DNA of 64,000 bases from Oscheius dolichura. Taxonomy: Eukaryota; Nematoda; Chromadorea; Rhabditida; Rhabditidae. The position numbers were made by a program, and so were the translations under genes. The first letter of the stretch is position 1. Each line of letters begins with the position of its first letter. Under the pieces are notes generated by a model that had not been told where the DNA came from, did not search any database, and saw only the letters and a program-made list of their open reading frames with translations. Positions 32,384 to 47,636 of this stretch are shown here, one piece after another. The stretch lies in NCBI GenBank assembly GCA_932521035.1, contig OW051492.1:3782001-3846000 (forward strand), in the 5' to 3' direction.

Positions 32384-34069
32384 GAAAGAAGGGAGAGTAT
32401 CGGAGTAATATATTCAGCGAGTTCCCAGGGACAGCTCCCCTCGGAGTCGTTCAGTCATCAGCCATAAATTTTGTCACCCAACATTTACCCCCGTAGCTAT
32501 TTCGAGGAGGCGAACAAAAGGCCGATGAGGATCTTATCGTCGTTTTCGATCGGGCTTATGCCTCGTGTCGCCTAGCCGAGGGGGGCAAATGGCATCGAGA
32601 TAAAACTATACGACCTTACACCTGAGGGGGACAAGAAATGAAGACTGGAATCTGGAGAAAGGGGAGACGGCCATCCAGGCGACAGTTGCAGCTGTTCCCG
32701 AAGAGACCAGTGATGTTTTGGCCGATGCAACTGACAGGGCAGTTCTCCTTTCTCGGGTCATATTTTCGCGGATCAAAAATTAGAAACGGGAAATTTGAGG
32801 ACAAACTGGGGAGAGACGCTTCATTAGACCGGCCTTTTCTCACATTACCGTATCCACCCCCGTTAATTTCCGTATAAAAAGGGAGGCTAATGAAAAGGGG
32901 AGAAAGTGGAGGAAATTGGACTTGGCCCGGCGGGTGATGAAGTACCTCTGCAGAGAAGAGAAAGGGAAGAGAGGTACTCACCCAACAAAACAACTGGAAG
33001 GAAATGATACGGGCAGGAAACAGCGACGGCGGCTGTTGTGGCCGTCCGTGTGTTGTGGTCCCGAGGATAAACAGCTTTGCCATTTCGGTTACCCCTCCTG
33101 GCACTGGCTAATATTTGTTTTCCAAAATAATCAGGTCCCAAATGTAGTGACCCCCTCCCGGAAGATGTCCAGCTGTGCTCTTCCCACATCGCCAATTAGT
33201 CTCAAGGGGCGCCTCTCGCTTTCTCTATCTCTCAGGTGTGGGGCTAATTGACTTGACGGGGGGAGGGTCTCCCGCCAGCCGGACCGACCCCCCGGGGCTT
33301 CCTCCCATATGTCATTATGTAAATTAGACAGACCAATCGCTCAAAACTGAATTCCGTGGGTAATAGGTTTATCCAGCGGACTGGCAATAGAGGCCTTTGA
33401 CTGGGGCTAAATTGCGAGAAATAACAGGGGGCACTGTTAGAAGCACGGGAGTGGAATGATCGGGGGGATGTCGGAACAAGCTTGGGCACCCTCCCATGTG
33501 ACCAGGCGAGCCAGAAGGGGAACGGTGTTCGCAGTATGTCGGTCAGAGAGCGTCCGACTGGTTCTGGTCGCCCCCGGGGGTATGTAGCGGGATTAAACGC
33601 GAATTAGGCAAGAGAGACACATTGCGGGCTTGAAGGGGGCAGAGAGGGCGACACGACACGGAAGCGGCAAATCGTCACACATATGGTAATGGGGGAGGAG
33701 GAGGGGATCGGCCGATTGGAACGGTGTCCCTCTCTCTCGCTCTCGTATTCTAGTTCCTGGGGGTTGTAACCCCTCTCCCCTTCCCGGGAAGAGCAAACAA
33801 ACTGATATGGTGGTCAGGGAAACTCCAGGCCGGGCAAACATGGTAACGAGGAACTGTAGAGAGCCGGCGGCTGGCAGGAAGGGACACATTAGGACAATAT
33901 TCGCGGCGGGGGGTCGTAAATGAAACGCCTCGAGAGGGATGACCTTGTCGGGAACAGAGTCGCCGACTGGATCGTAACAAAAGAAGCGACACTACTCACG
34001 ACGATTGAGAGTAAACTGCCCCGAGATTTATGGGGATCTGGGGCGCAACATTTATTCCAACAAGCCAAA
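32384..34069. other. Non-coding stretch between unrelated genes
   Basis: GC-rich with many short purine and pyrimidine runs. Open frames on both strands are mutually overlapping shadows with no family resemblance. Nothing further can be supported. Confidence 0.5.
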
Positions 34070-35034
34070 TTAATAAACAACAATGAAAAGGCCTAGAAGT
34101 AACAATAACTCGGCGGCGATGGCCGGGACGCCGCTCGTCTCGGAGAGGCGCAGCGCCTTCCTCTTCTCCAGCTCCTCCTTGTCGATCGACTCGTCCGTCC
34201 AGGTGAAGGCCTCGTTGCACTTGTGTTCTCCTTTACAACAGCACAGTCTGCCCTTCTTCGGGTCGCCTTCGTCCTAAAATCTTCTATGCAAAAAAAGAAG
34301 TGGATAAGCATACGGTAGTGAATTCAAAATCATAGCAAAGGCCTTGTGTCCCGTTGACGACCTCCTGCCCACCGGCTATTTCATCACAAGACGGCTGGGC
34401 GGCAATGTCCCTCGAGTCGTGCCATTTGGTATTGTTGTGAAATTTCTGGAAGAATATCAGTAAAAGTAGTAAAACGGACTGTACTTTATCTTCCTCGAGG
34501 AACATATGATGGGTGACCATCTTCCTCGCGTGGCAGCCTCTGGACACCGTGGTCAGTCCTCCGTCGGCATCCGTGCTGAGGAAGGCAAAGCACCACGGAT
34601 CGTCGCATGGCTTGAAGAGCTTAAGATCCTCTCCTGGCTCTTCCACAGCATTGTAGCAGGCCTGGGAGGACGCATACTTGGGAGGCTGCTGGATGAAACC
34701 CAGGTTACAGCCGTCCTAAAGGAGGAGGAAGGAATGGGAGAGGAGATGGCACTTACGGCTTCGTTGCAGCAGCAGACGGTGTTATTGTTTCTATTGAAAC
34801 AGCCGCTGCTCTTCTTATTTTTGAGGTTTTCCTGAATGACGGCATATTGAAAGAAAAAGAAAGAAGAGACACCTGCTCGAGACAGAAGTTGGTCTCGTCG
34901 CAGTTGAAAGTGCCGTCGGTCTTGTTGTGGAAGCACCAGCCCCAGATGTCGTGGCCTTCGCACCATCCCTTTTGGTCGTGGACACAGAGACGCCCGGCTG
35001 CCAAGGGAAGAAGGACAAGCAAGGCCCAGAGCAT
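34070..35034 (-). CDS. Two-domain three-finger (Ly6/ET-module-like) protein, probably GPI-anchored
   Basis: Five exons with introns of about 40-45 nt join in frame to about 250 residues. A signal peptide (MLWALLVLLPLAAG) is followed by two cysteine-rich modules. Module 1 runs from RLCVHDQKGWCEGHD to NTVCCCNEADGCN. Module 2 runs from QACYNAVEEPG to GRLCCCKGEHKCN. Each closes with CCC-x4/5-CN, the signature of three-finger domains of the Ly6 and activin-receptor type and of nematode ET-module proteins. The C-terminus is a short hydrophobic stretch (AELLLLLGLFIVVY) ending directly at the stop with no cytoplasmic tail, preceded by small residues (SETSG). That suggests GPI attachment at the cell surface. 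Function is unknown. The second three-finger module in this window, it resembles the ectodomain of the receptor phosphatase 12 kb away in its CCC-x4-CN end. Confidence 0.75.
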
Positions 35035-35511
35035 GGTGGAAAGTGAAAGGAACCGCAGACGGAGGATGGCCTGCCCCGTTATGAACAGTCGCTTTCATTT
35101 CTGATGGCTGCTGTGAATGCATTCGAGATGAGGCGACGTCCTCCTCCTCCCTCTGCAGCAGATGCCCTTTTATCATCGGAGACTGGAATAAAGAATACGT
35201 TTATATTATATATAGCTAGAGACAATAGAGAATAACCGGGAGGGTGAGTGAGGGGTGTCTGTGTATATACTTGTGCATTTTGTGGGGGTGGAGATGGAGG
35301 AGGACAGCGTGGGAAAGACGAGGAGATATCTCGACAGAAATGAGACTACTCGGGGGGTGGGGGGAGGAGGAGAAAGGGAAGAAGCTAGTACGGGGTGTGT
35401 CAGATCTGGTAGTACCGGTATGGATGTCACGACGAGGAGGAGACTAGAGGGGGAGGTGTACACATTTGGCGGCGGGTATGTACAGAGGGGGACACTACGA
35501 GCGAGGTGGTC

Positions 35512-38306
<2,795 letters not shown>

Positions 38307-41300
38307 CTACCCGCCTTCAGGCTATCTGGAAATGACTCCGTTAATTAAAGTTATTCGTAGAAACGGAAGAAAATGATGTGAGCAGAGAGAAAAACATATG
38401 AAAAAGTAACGAGAGTTCTCTCGATTTGATCTACTGAGTCGGCGGCCGCCCCTTTTGGGTCGGATTAATTTTCATGCGACTTATTTGCAATTCAGGTTTT
38501 AGCAGAAAATGATGTGGGCCGAGGGAAACGAGACCAAAATGGAATTGAGTTTCACAAGGAGGGAAAGAAGCGGGGAAAGTTCACCGGATGCCGATGGCCG
38601 TCCTTCCTTTGATTCCTAGGATACATCCCGTGTCTACTCGGTCAAATCTCACAAATGACACGCATAAATCAAGGAGAACGAAGAGAACTTTGACTGGAAA
38701 AGGCAGGTCTCATTTAGAGGGGACGACGGCCGGGAGGAGTGCGGAGGACAGGCATTTCCCAAGAATGGGCCAATTCAGAAAAACAACTGGAAATATCAGT
38801 GCTCCCCAAAGGACAGAATAATTTAAATCACACTTCCCAGCTGCCGGTCTAATCAAAGAAAACATTCGACGAATTCATCAATTCCTGAGGAGGGTGGGAC
38901 CGGGAGAAGAGAAATCGAGGAGACCAGAAGAGGAAATGCTGAAGTTCAGCCGGGGAGGAAACGTGTGGAGGTGTGTGACTCGGCCGCTGTTTTGATCCGG
39001 AAAAGGGCGGTCATGTGGGAGTTTGATTTGCAATTGGTTTAGGCCTGTTTATTTTTGTCGTCGCTGTTTAACGGATTAGAGGAGATTACTGTGGCCACAG
39101 TTAGACACCAGCCTCCTCTCTGCAAGGAGAAGGAGGATGGCCTGATTAGTCCTCCTTCAAAGCAAACAACATCTATCCACCCGGCCGGGATGGTCGTGTA
39201 GATGACAGAATAAATGAAGGAGGTGGGCGTTGTTCTCCCCTCTAATCTGGCTTTGATTAAATTCCACTACGTAATAGGCAGCAGCCGAGAATGTATGATT
39301 TCTCGGATGGAGGGCAAAGAGCACCGGCAGACACTTACCCCTGAGGGAGGAGACGGTAACCGGGGGCATTCGAAGACATCCTGTGATGGTCTTTTGAATA
39401 GCCGGCCACCCAGAGGGAAAACATCAAACCCGAGTGAATGTGTAATGAAGAGGCCCCGAGAGACGGGGCGAGATCACCTGTCCGAATGGGGGAGAAATTA
39501 CCAAGTCAGGGGGAGGAGGGCAGGGGAGGATAGACGAGGGGGGACAACAGCCCGAGTAATAAGAAAATGGACAGCTTTGGGGTTCTCTAGATCTTCTTTT
39601 CTCTCCTCCTGTGGAAATCTGTGCCCTTCTGCAGAGGGGGAGGGGGGACTCTTCCTGCCCTCCTATTATCTATGGACGACGTTTGCAATGCATAGGATGA
39701 AGTGGCTGGGGAGGACTAGGAAGGGAGAACTGGGGGGACAGACAGGGCAGCCCGGATGGATTACAATCCAGCCAAAAATAGAAGAGAGAGCCATGTCCGG
39801 GCGGTGTTGGATATCCAGCTCAGACTGAGCTGTCTCTATTATATACAATCAGGGGAGAGGAATCAATTAAGGACAGGTGAGGGGAGGGAGGAAAAGGAGC
39901 TGATTACGCGATGATAGGCGAGAGGATATTGAGAGGGGAAATGTGATACTCCTACGCCCGGGGACACAGGAGGAAGGTGGGGGTGAGGGAGAGGCTGATT
40001 AGAACCAAATCCACTGGGATTTGTCTTGATCCCCCTTGTGGGTGGAGAGGGAAGGCACCCCCGACATAAACAGCGACACAAGATTTCAGAGATCTCCCGG
40101 TCGCCCCGAAAAGAATTGCCAGTGATGACCTCAAAAGAGAGAAGAACACGCCCGGAGTTAATTCGAATCAGCTGCTCTAATCTGGCCAGGAAACCCCGGG
40201 GAGTAATCCTCACTTCTGGCTTCGGAGACGTCTGACGGAGGGGAAGGTGTAGATCTCCCTGATGAGATTTGTGACGGGGTGGGGGTGCAGGGTAAAGACA
40301 GACACAGTTCTCCGCCTGCCAATGACACTCCCCTTTGGATCTTTTCCCCCGAATTAATTAGGTTTCACCCGGCTCAAAGTACACTTTCTCGCTTGGCGAA
40401 ATCTGAAAGGGAGACGACGACTACACTTTCTAAACGAGAGAAAGGTGAGGACGAGTCAGCTGATTAATTGTCAGTCCTCCTGTTTCTGCTCCATTTCCCA
40501 TGAATACGTGAGCATATTATGGACGGTCAGGAAGGCATGAAATCGTTGAGACAGGCTTCGAAAGGAAGAGCAAACTGTCAACTGAGAGAGAGGAAGACGG
40601 GGAGGGATCAGTGAGCAGGCCACTGTAGCCTTCTTTCCCAATGGGACCAGCGAATAATTGGCAAAAGGGCGAAAGGCTGAATATTGAGAACGAGTCAAAT
40701 GTGCGATCAATGCAGGCGAGCGCTGCTGCCTCGGCCACCCCCACGCGAGGGAGGGTGGGGACGCCACCCTCCACGAGCCATTAACAGAAGAGAGGGAGGG
40801 GAAGGCCCCGAATGTGGAGTGTGCTGCTGGCTAGAGGGGCAGGTAATTTGAAGGGGGCAATTTTAACGGGGAAGTGAGGTCGCGAACAGAAAAAAGAATA
40901 CGGTAATGAATGGCCGAGGGGGAGATGGGAGATCTTTGGATTGAGGGGCAGGTGAAACGGCAGACAAATTGCAGACAGTGCGAGAAAGGGCAGGAAAGCC
41001 CGACGGGGTGGAGGTGGCGAAAGACGGCAGACCCTCCACTATTTCGGGCACCAGAGAGAAGGAGGGCCCTTTTCCCTTCTGGGGATAGCCCTGCCTTAGG
41101 AGATCTCCTCGGAGCCATGTTAACCCGTTATAGTAACCCACCGTAGCAGATGCCTCGGTGCGCTCCCCGGTACTGGCCGCGTGCTCGTCGACAACTGAAT
41201 TGTCCTCCCGGCGCCTTGTCTGACCGCTGTGTTTCGTGTTAACCGAATTATTCGTACTGTCGACGTAGCCAAACTGGCATTAGTGACGAAACAATTGAAA

Positions 41301-43621
41301 TTAACCATCTGGAGAGCCGGGGAAAAGGCTAAATTGCACAGAATAGACATTTCCCCCGGCTGGGGGGATACGGTAAGTGGGCGACCGAGGGAAATGTTCA
41401 GTTAGCACACATCCACGGGCTAAGAGGAGTCGTCTCCCGTCGTCTTATCCACCCGCTTATCACAGCTGAGAGTTGTCGAAAGTCGTCCCTCTAATTACGC
41501 GAAGAGCCACATCAACACCATTCGCCTCGTTGTCTTTAAAGGAGGCCAAAACTTTGATCGGGGCTCAAAAATTGGAGAGGAAATGTCGCGGGTGATTTCC
41601 GGGCGGTGAGGGATGAACTGAGGCGAGAAACGTACTCTCAGGGCTTGCGGTCAGCCGGCCGGGGAGGTGTAAAGGGAGGAGGACTCAGAAAACACGCAGG
41701 CCCCCGTTCCCCCAGGGGAGATCCCCCGGGCCAGTGTACGAAAAGAGAGAAAAATCAACACTAGAAGCGGCTAAAAATGAACACCACTCGTACTTTTTGA
41801 TCTATGATGCCCCGTTTCACTCTCCTCTCTCGTTGGCCAGGAACATCCCCGGCTGGCAATTAGACCTTTAAAGGCATCTCTCTCCCTCCATTTTTAAACT
41901 TAAAATGGAAAGTTCAGAGTCTGTCCCAGCCAGTGATCATTTTCCAAATGAGCAGCTGCAACGGAATGGGGTATTTAGGGGCCGGGGGAGACCGAAACAT
42001 TCGACACAACCCGGTTCCTGGTGAACATCTCGATTCGAATCTTTTTTTATTGGGAATAATCGGAAAATTGAACTAGAGTAAAAAGTAATTCAACGCGGGA
42101 TTAGTCGACGTAGCCGATGAGATTAGCCACCGGGGAGGCCAGGTGGTCAGTGAAGGGAAGAATCTCGTACAAAATTGGCATTTCCACTCGGAAAGGATAT
42201 TGTGGTACTGGGGATCGGCTAAAGGTCTAGACCCACTGTGGGGGAGGATGTAGGATAGAAGACAGGAGATGGAAGCCAGCCATTTAGGGTGGGTCTAGGG
42301 CACCGAGGCAGGCCGCCATGGGCCAGTCTCTGATCTTGCTCAATGAAAAGTCATAAAGGTTTTGTTATTACTCACTTGAACCGACAAAAGAGACGCACCC
42401 AGCGGGACTGATAGTCTTGTACCCCCTGGCTACCGGAACCCCCTGGCCGAGCCAAGTGCCAACCTGTCTAGGATGCCCCTCAAGAGATGTCTTGCAGTCG
42501 GTCTTCCACAGTGTTTGTGGCATTTCAGTGGCTTCCCGGATAAACGTTTGCTAAGAGCGCGTCCCCCGGCTGCAATCATCCTGTTCAATTCGATTGTCCA
42601 ATTGGATTTGTTGCTATTTCCGTGCCCCAAACTTTCCCGGGTCCCAGACGATAACAAAACTCTCTGCGATCTTTCGTATTTGCGGTTAGAAAGTTGCGTG
42701 GATTGCATAATCCTTTTCTTTTTTTACTAGGAACTGGGTGAATATGCACATGGGGAATAGTTGGCGAGAGACCAAAGAAGAGGAGGAGGACTCGGCTATA
42801 GCTGTGTTTTGACTGGGAGAGAAGGAGGACAGCCAGTTGTTGTGCGAGGGTGTTCCCCGGAGGGGGGACCATCCATAAAATAATACTAATGGATGTGACC
42901 GGGGGCGACAGAAGGGGTGGAAGACGTATCGGCCGCTTAATTTTTTATTATACGGAGAGAGGTGGATTAGACGCGTCACCGGACAGGGGAAGAGGATGAG
43001 GAGGACAGAGACTCACATCATCCGACAGGAAATTGGGGATAGCAACACGTAGACGGCCAGTTATCATTTGAAAAAGAAAGGAAGAGAATAGCAGATCAGA
43101 TGGGCGAAGGGGGATGCCCTCTAGGGGGTGACCGGCATTCTGACCTCTCTTGGCTCAGGAATGCCGTCTTCTGGGGAAATGGCCAAAATTATTCAGTGCA
43201 AGGCGATTTCCAGGAAGAAGAGGTAGGTAATCGACCTAGTTAAGGGACGGTCTAGAAGTCTGCCGTTCTGAACATTCCATGGCCACCCCCAGAGGGCATG
43301 CCCCTGTTCACCCCCGTCCACCCTCGTCTTCCCCCGTCCATCCACTTCCCCCTGGTCAGTACTGTTAGTTATTTCAGTCGGCCTGTCCCCTTTATTACAC
43401 AATTTAGACCACCCAAGATCTGATCTTTCCCCCTCCAAGATCCCAAAAAAACCCCGCGTCCAATTGCAATCAGATATGGGGCGACCTTCACCCCCGACTT
43501 CTTCCCGGTGCCCCCTGTCTCCCCCGGCCATCCACACTGTTCCTATTGATTTTTCATCCCGTTCATCACATCTATTTGCTCTGATTGTCTGTTTCCGCTG
43601 CTCAGATGACAATTTCCAGCT
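38307..43621. other. 5.3 kb non-coding region upstream of klumpfuss
   Basis: No gene is recognised. Open frames on both strands (such as 39214-39828) show no splice structure or family. The sequence is GC-rich with G/A-rich runs, and several long stretches are free of low-complexity sequence. It probably contains klu regulatory DNA. The stretch 43260-43530, just upstream of the epimerase gene, is C-rich with repeats of CCCCCGTCCA. I saw no insertion element. Confidence 0.5.
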
Positions 43622-45650
43622 ATGGTTTCATCTGTCCTCGTCACCGGTGGACTGGGGGGACTAGGAAGTGTGCTGGTCTCTCACCTGGTCAAAGAGACGT
43701 CCGCCACCGTCGTTATTGTCGATAATTTGAGAAATCCCAGTGTAAATTCTTCTATTTTCTTTGCTCCAGTCTCTTTTCTTCAGGCAGATCCCCGTTCTTT
43801 CGGTCCCTGTGTCCATTTCTACCGTGGGGACGTGCGCAACGGCGATCTCCTCTCGCATCTCCTCTCCAAGCATTCCGTGGATACCGTAATCGACTGCAGC
43901 AGTCGAGCCGCCCCGAGAAGTGTCTTAGATGCGGCCAATATCCTCAAGGTGCCCCTTTTGTAACCGTAGAATTGAAGGCTCTCTAGAATTTCACTCATCT
44001 GCTGGAAGCAATCAGACCTCACAAAGAATTAAAGCATTTTGTATTGGCCAGCCGGCCACAGCAGGCTGCGGAGGATGAGCCTCTCTGCCCGGAAGACTTC
44101 GGACTAGCGGCTTTGATGTCTGTCGAGGCGATGCTGCACTCTTACGTCATATCTTATCGGCTTCCTCTGATCACGGCTCGAGTCGGATATTTCCCTGAGC
44201 GGATTCCGGCTCTTCGAGGTAGGGGAAACTCCTCCATAACAAGAAGACGACAATTATTATAGCGGCTGGGCAAGTCAATCTGATCTCCTCGGCCGATGCT
44301 GCCAGAGGCGTGATGGCCACTTTGTCATCCCCTCCGGTCAGTGTCTTCAACATCGTCGGACCACAAGATTTCGACGTTTCCACCAAAGAGGTATGCCTAA
44401 CCATCTATTTTCAGCAGTCTGCCCGTTCCAGACCGTGCCAACTAGATTCAGCCGAGACAAGGCCGCCAAGGAGTTGAACTTCACCGCAGGAGAGGTCAAA
44501 ATAACGGAGCAGACGACAGAAGATGCTCCCACGGGGCTGGAGAAGGTCTTCGTCTTCGGAAAAGGATCGACAGCTGAGAAATTGAAGATGCAACTGGAAA
44601 AGGAGAGAGTAGCCTACGAGGAGGCCGCCACCTGGCCGGGTAGACGATCTTCCTCCGCCACGGGAAGCCGTTATTTTAGGAAACGACACGGACAAGGACG
44701 TAGCCGACGAACTGACCCGAGTTGCCCCCTCCCATGTGGTCTGTCTCTCCAATTCGGACATTTTCGATGGAGACGGCACTCCCTGTGAAAAGTTGAAGAA
44801 CACCACCTACGGGCTCCTCTTCTCTCCTTGGCAACTGGCCAGTCTCTGTGAGAAAAGGGGAATCCACTACACTTTCATCGGGTCCGATGAACTATTTTCC
44901 CCAGAGGAACTGAAGAATGCCCCTATTACGGTGGGTTACGGTAGGAAGAGGGAAGAACGGGCATTTCAGGAAGATGTGAACGGGAATAACCAGGAGACAT
45001 ATCAGGGACCGGTCAGAGCATACACGGAAAGGCTTCTCAATCACTTCCCGGAAGCATTGAAGGTAGGAACTCGGCTACTTTTTGAGGAAAACACTCATGA
45101 CAGCGGCCAGTGAGGGGAGACCATGGCCAGCTAACCCTGGCCGGTAATAATTGCCTAATTAGAGCAGAGAGGGCGCAGAGAATGGTCGGCCACCCGCGTA
45201 TAATCTCGGCAGCCAGCGGAGGTCACCCTGCCCCCACTGGACGAGCATTAAACTTACCTGGCTGGGAGATCTGACGTGATCATGAAGACGCCGGCTCCAT
45301 GGCGAGGCTGGTCCATTGCACTTTCGGACCGGCTGACCCGTGAGGCAGTCTCGAGTTGAGATTCGCCTACAGCTAAATTTTTGCGTGAGGGGCTGCGTTC
45401 GCGCAGCCCCGACAGAACTGGGAAACTTTGAGGGAAGGTTCTAGGAAACGTTGAGGGGAAGTTCTCTGCTCCTTGTACGGGAAATAAACGCGCTCATTTT
45501 TCTTTTCAGTTCCGTCTTGGGGAAGCTTCCCTTACAGACTCTGCTCTCCATAAAATAATTCGTCTTCTTCTCACCCGGTATTTTCCTTTCTTGGGAGACA
45601 AAAAGTATCATTTAGCTCTAATGGTCTGTGGAATGTTGTAGAATCCGATG
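43622..45650 (+). CDS. Fused nucleotide-sugar epimerase/reductase-like protein, catalytic motifs degenerate
   Basis: Two short-chain-dehydrogenase-like halves. The first (43622 to about 44390) opens with VLVTGGLGGLGSVLVSHLV, an NAD-binding motif, and follows the extended-SDR plan of dTDP/UDP-glucose 4,6-dehydratase. The second starts at VFVFGKGSTAEKLK and resembles the 3,5-epimerase/4-reductase half of plant rhamnose synthases (HVVCLSNSDIFDGDG, LASLCEKRGIHYTFIGSDELF). Exons join in frame at 43948/43987, 44218/44265, 44390/44432 and 44641/44681. The start lies two bases after a TTTCCAG acceptor. Both halves lack the YxxxK catalytic motif: the first has FGLAALM, the second YQGPV. The protein may be non-catalytic. 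After ALK at 45063 a GTAGGA donor begins an intron of about 446 nt holding U1 copy C. A further exon, FRLGEASLTDSALHKII, seems to follow at 45510-45650; without it the protein would be truncated. The 3' end is uncertain. Confidence 0.65.
45195..45249 (+). promoter_or_regulatory. U1 copy C promoter, conserved PSE-like blocks
   Basis: Contains AATCTCGGCAGCCA at 45202-45215 and CCCCACTGGACGAGCATT at 45232-45249, directly abutting the transcription start. Both blocks recur at the same distances before U1 copies A and B. Confidence 0.75.
45250..45413 (+). ncRNA. U1: U1 spliceosomal snRNA (copy C)
   Basis: A 164-nt U1 gene, base-for-base identical to copy B at 7321-7484. About 55 bp of upstream sequence is also nearly identical (45195-45249 against 7266-7320; one T/C difference). 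Copies B and C are therefore a recent duplication or are being homogenised. It probably lies in the last intron of the epimerase-like gene, on the same strand. Confidence 0.96.
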
Positions 45651-47636
45651 TCCCTTCCCATCTCGATGGCTGCAAATTTCAACAATTGCGGCCCGTGGAA
45701 GCTTGAATCAATCCCCTTTGCAAAATGTCCATTACGGGGATAAATTTTGGCAAAATACTGTAAAATGTCCAATTCGTCAATGCTGGAGTAGTTGTGTTGA
45801 AGCCATGCGAGTTCCAATAGACCTTTCTTTACCAAATGCTCATGATTTTACTTGACAAAGCGCAAACAGTCGGCTTTCCAACGGTCTTATTTTTCGCCAG
45901 TTTCAACACAGCTATACCAAGCATATATGGCCGATCTGACCTGGCCTAGGTCTCCACTTTGGCGAATTTCCATTTCACATTTAGGGTTTCACGCACGCGA
46001 TATGTGCTGTGTCACAACAAGATAATATGAACCGCCGGAGAAGCCACGAGAGGCAGGGCTTGTACGCCTATCACATGTTGAAGCAGTGGAGAACTTCTTC
46101 GGTGAACACGGCGTCATCATCCAACGGTCTGAAAACAGATAGATAATATACGTTCACTTTTTATTCTCGGTTCGGTATCTATGTTCAACTCAAACGCGTG
46201 CAGCGTAAATTATTGTTGTGCAAATCATTTCCTAGACATGCACCTTTGTAGAGTTTCTATATATCAAATCAAGCACTATGGTTGGTTGGGCAGCAAATTG
46301 GGTTTGTATTTTTGACAACGCACGTCGTAAAACGTAGTGCATCTCACTGTGAACTGGTTGTGTGTATTTTGAGTATTTCTTTTGTATAAATTTCTCCTGT
46401 ATCGTAAACCTAGTCGTCAGCTTTTTTACGGGGTAACGGAACTCCTCTATTACGCTGCGTTGTAATTGTAACAAAAATCTGTTATCTGCTACATCTGCAA
46501 ATTGCACTAAAATTAGCTACGCTTGCACATCATTGACACTCTTTGTTACGCTAACAAAACAGCATATAACGACAAGCAGTAAAATCACAGGTTCATATCT
46601 TCGAAATGTAAAGTTAGTTTTCGATTTCTTTGAATTTGCAACTGTGACTTTTTAGTTTTTTTTGCATTTTTATTTCTAGTGTTACTCCATTTGGAGTGTC
46701 AAACGGGGCTGGTAAAAAAAGCTTACCTCGCTGCTACTAATTGTAGAAATGTTCTCCCTACAGCAGTGGAGGGGCAGCACCTTCTCCTAGATGAATCCAG
46801 TGGCCACCAAATCTGTAATTTGAAAACGGGGAGAAAAAAAATATTCGAAAAGTAATAGTTTGGATGGAATTTAGCCAAAATAACAGTTTGGTGAATTTCG
46901 GATCACTTCCAGATTCCCTGTGATGGCCGGCTACCAACGGATCCAAAGACCGCTGTGGCACACGAAGGACACCGGGCCACAGGAATCCGGGCCGAGACAC
47001 CTCCTCTGGAGAGATTCCAAGGGAGGCTGCTGTGAGTCGCGGTCTCTCACAAGCTGTCCCATTGGCCGTATAAGAAATTCAAATTTAGATCAAAAAAAGT
47101 GAACCCAAATGAACGGGAGACGTTGTTTTACGTGGGAACGGCACCCACAACGCCATTTTCTGTCGGTCCCGGAGGACAGGCGCGCCGGCCACTAGGGGTC
47201 CCGCAGGCGTTGTTACGGTTTTTGCCATATTTAGTGAAAAAAATACAACCTGATTTAGTAGAAGGACGACTCGCGGACGATGGTTAGAATGACACTGATT
47301 TGATTCCCTTTTGGTGCGCTTGCGTTGTCAAACCTTGTCATCTGACCTGTCAAAACCGGGATTGGTGAATGTCTAAATTGTTGGATTTCTGAGGGGGAAA
47401 GATAGGGAATTCTTCAATATGCAACGATCTTCTTCTTTTTATATTGTATATTTATCAATGTTTCTTTGCATGAACAATGCTTGGTAATAATTTCGTTTTG
47501 TTAACATAAGCGACCATTTTTATATGCACGACACATACATTTGAATTCGATTTCGGTATTTACTCATTCCTTTATTTTTTTTGTTCTACATGTATTTGAT
47601 AAATGTTTGCTTCTTATAATATCAAGTTTATTTCAG
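45651..47636. other. Spacer with second copy of the dispersed repeat
   Basis: Mostly AT-rich. Minus-strand frames at 45608-45835 (GHFAKGIDSSFHGPQLLKFA) and 46232-46507 look protein-like in composition but match nothing I know and lack clear splice partners. They may be remnants of a mobile element. The dispersed repeat lies at 46920-47214. The NUP93 leader ends in a TTTCAG acceptor at 47631-47636. Confidence 0.4.
46920..47214 (-). repeat. Dispersed repeat, copy 2 (inverse of 8426-8700)
   Basis: The block 47099-47214 is a close inverted match to 8426-8555. A weaker match continues through CCATTGGCCG (about 47059) and CCGCTGTGGCACAC (46950-46963) down to about 46920. Orientation is opposite to copy 1. 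Confidence 0.7.

Noticed and set aside
39214-39828. A 204-codon plus-strand frame upstream of klumpfuss
   Set aside because: GC- and purine-rich composition produces long frames on both strands here; there are no splice sites, domains or start context.
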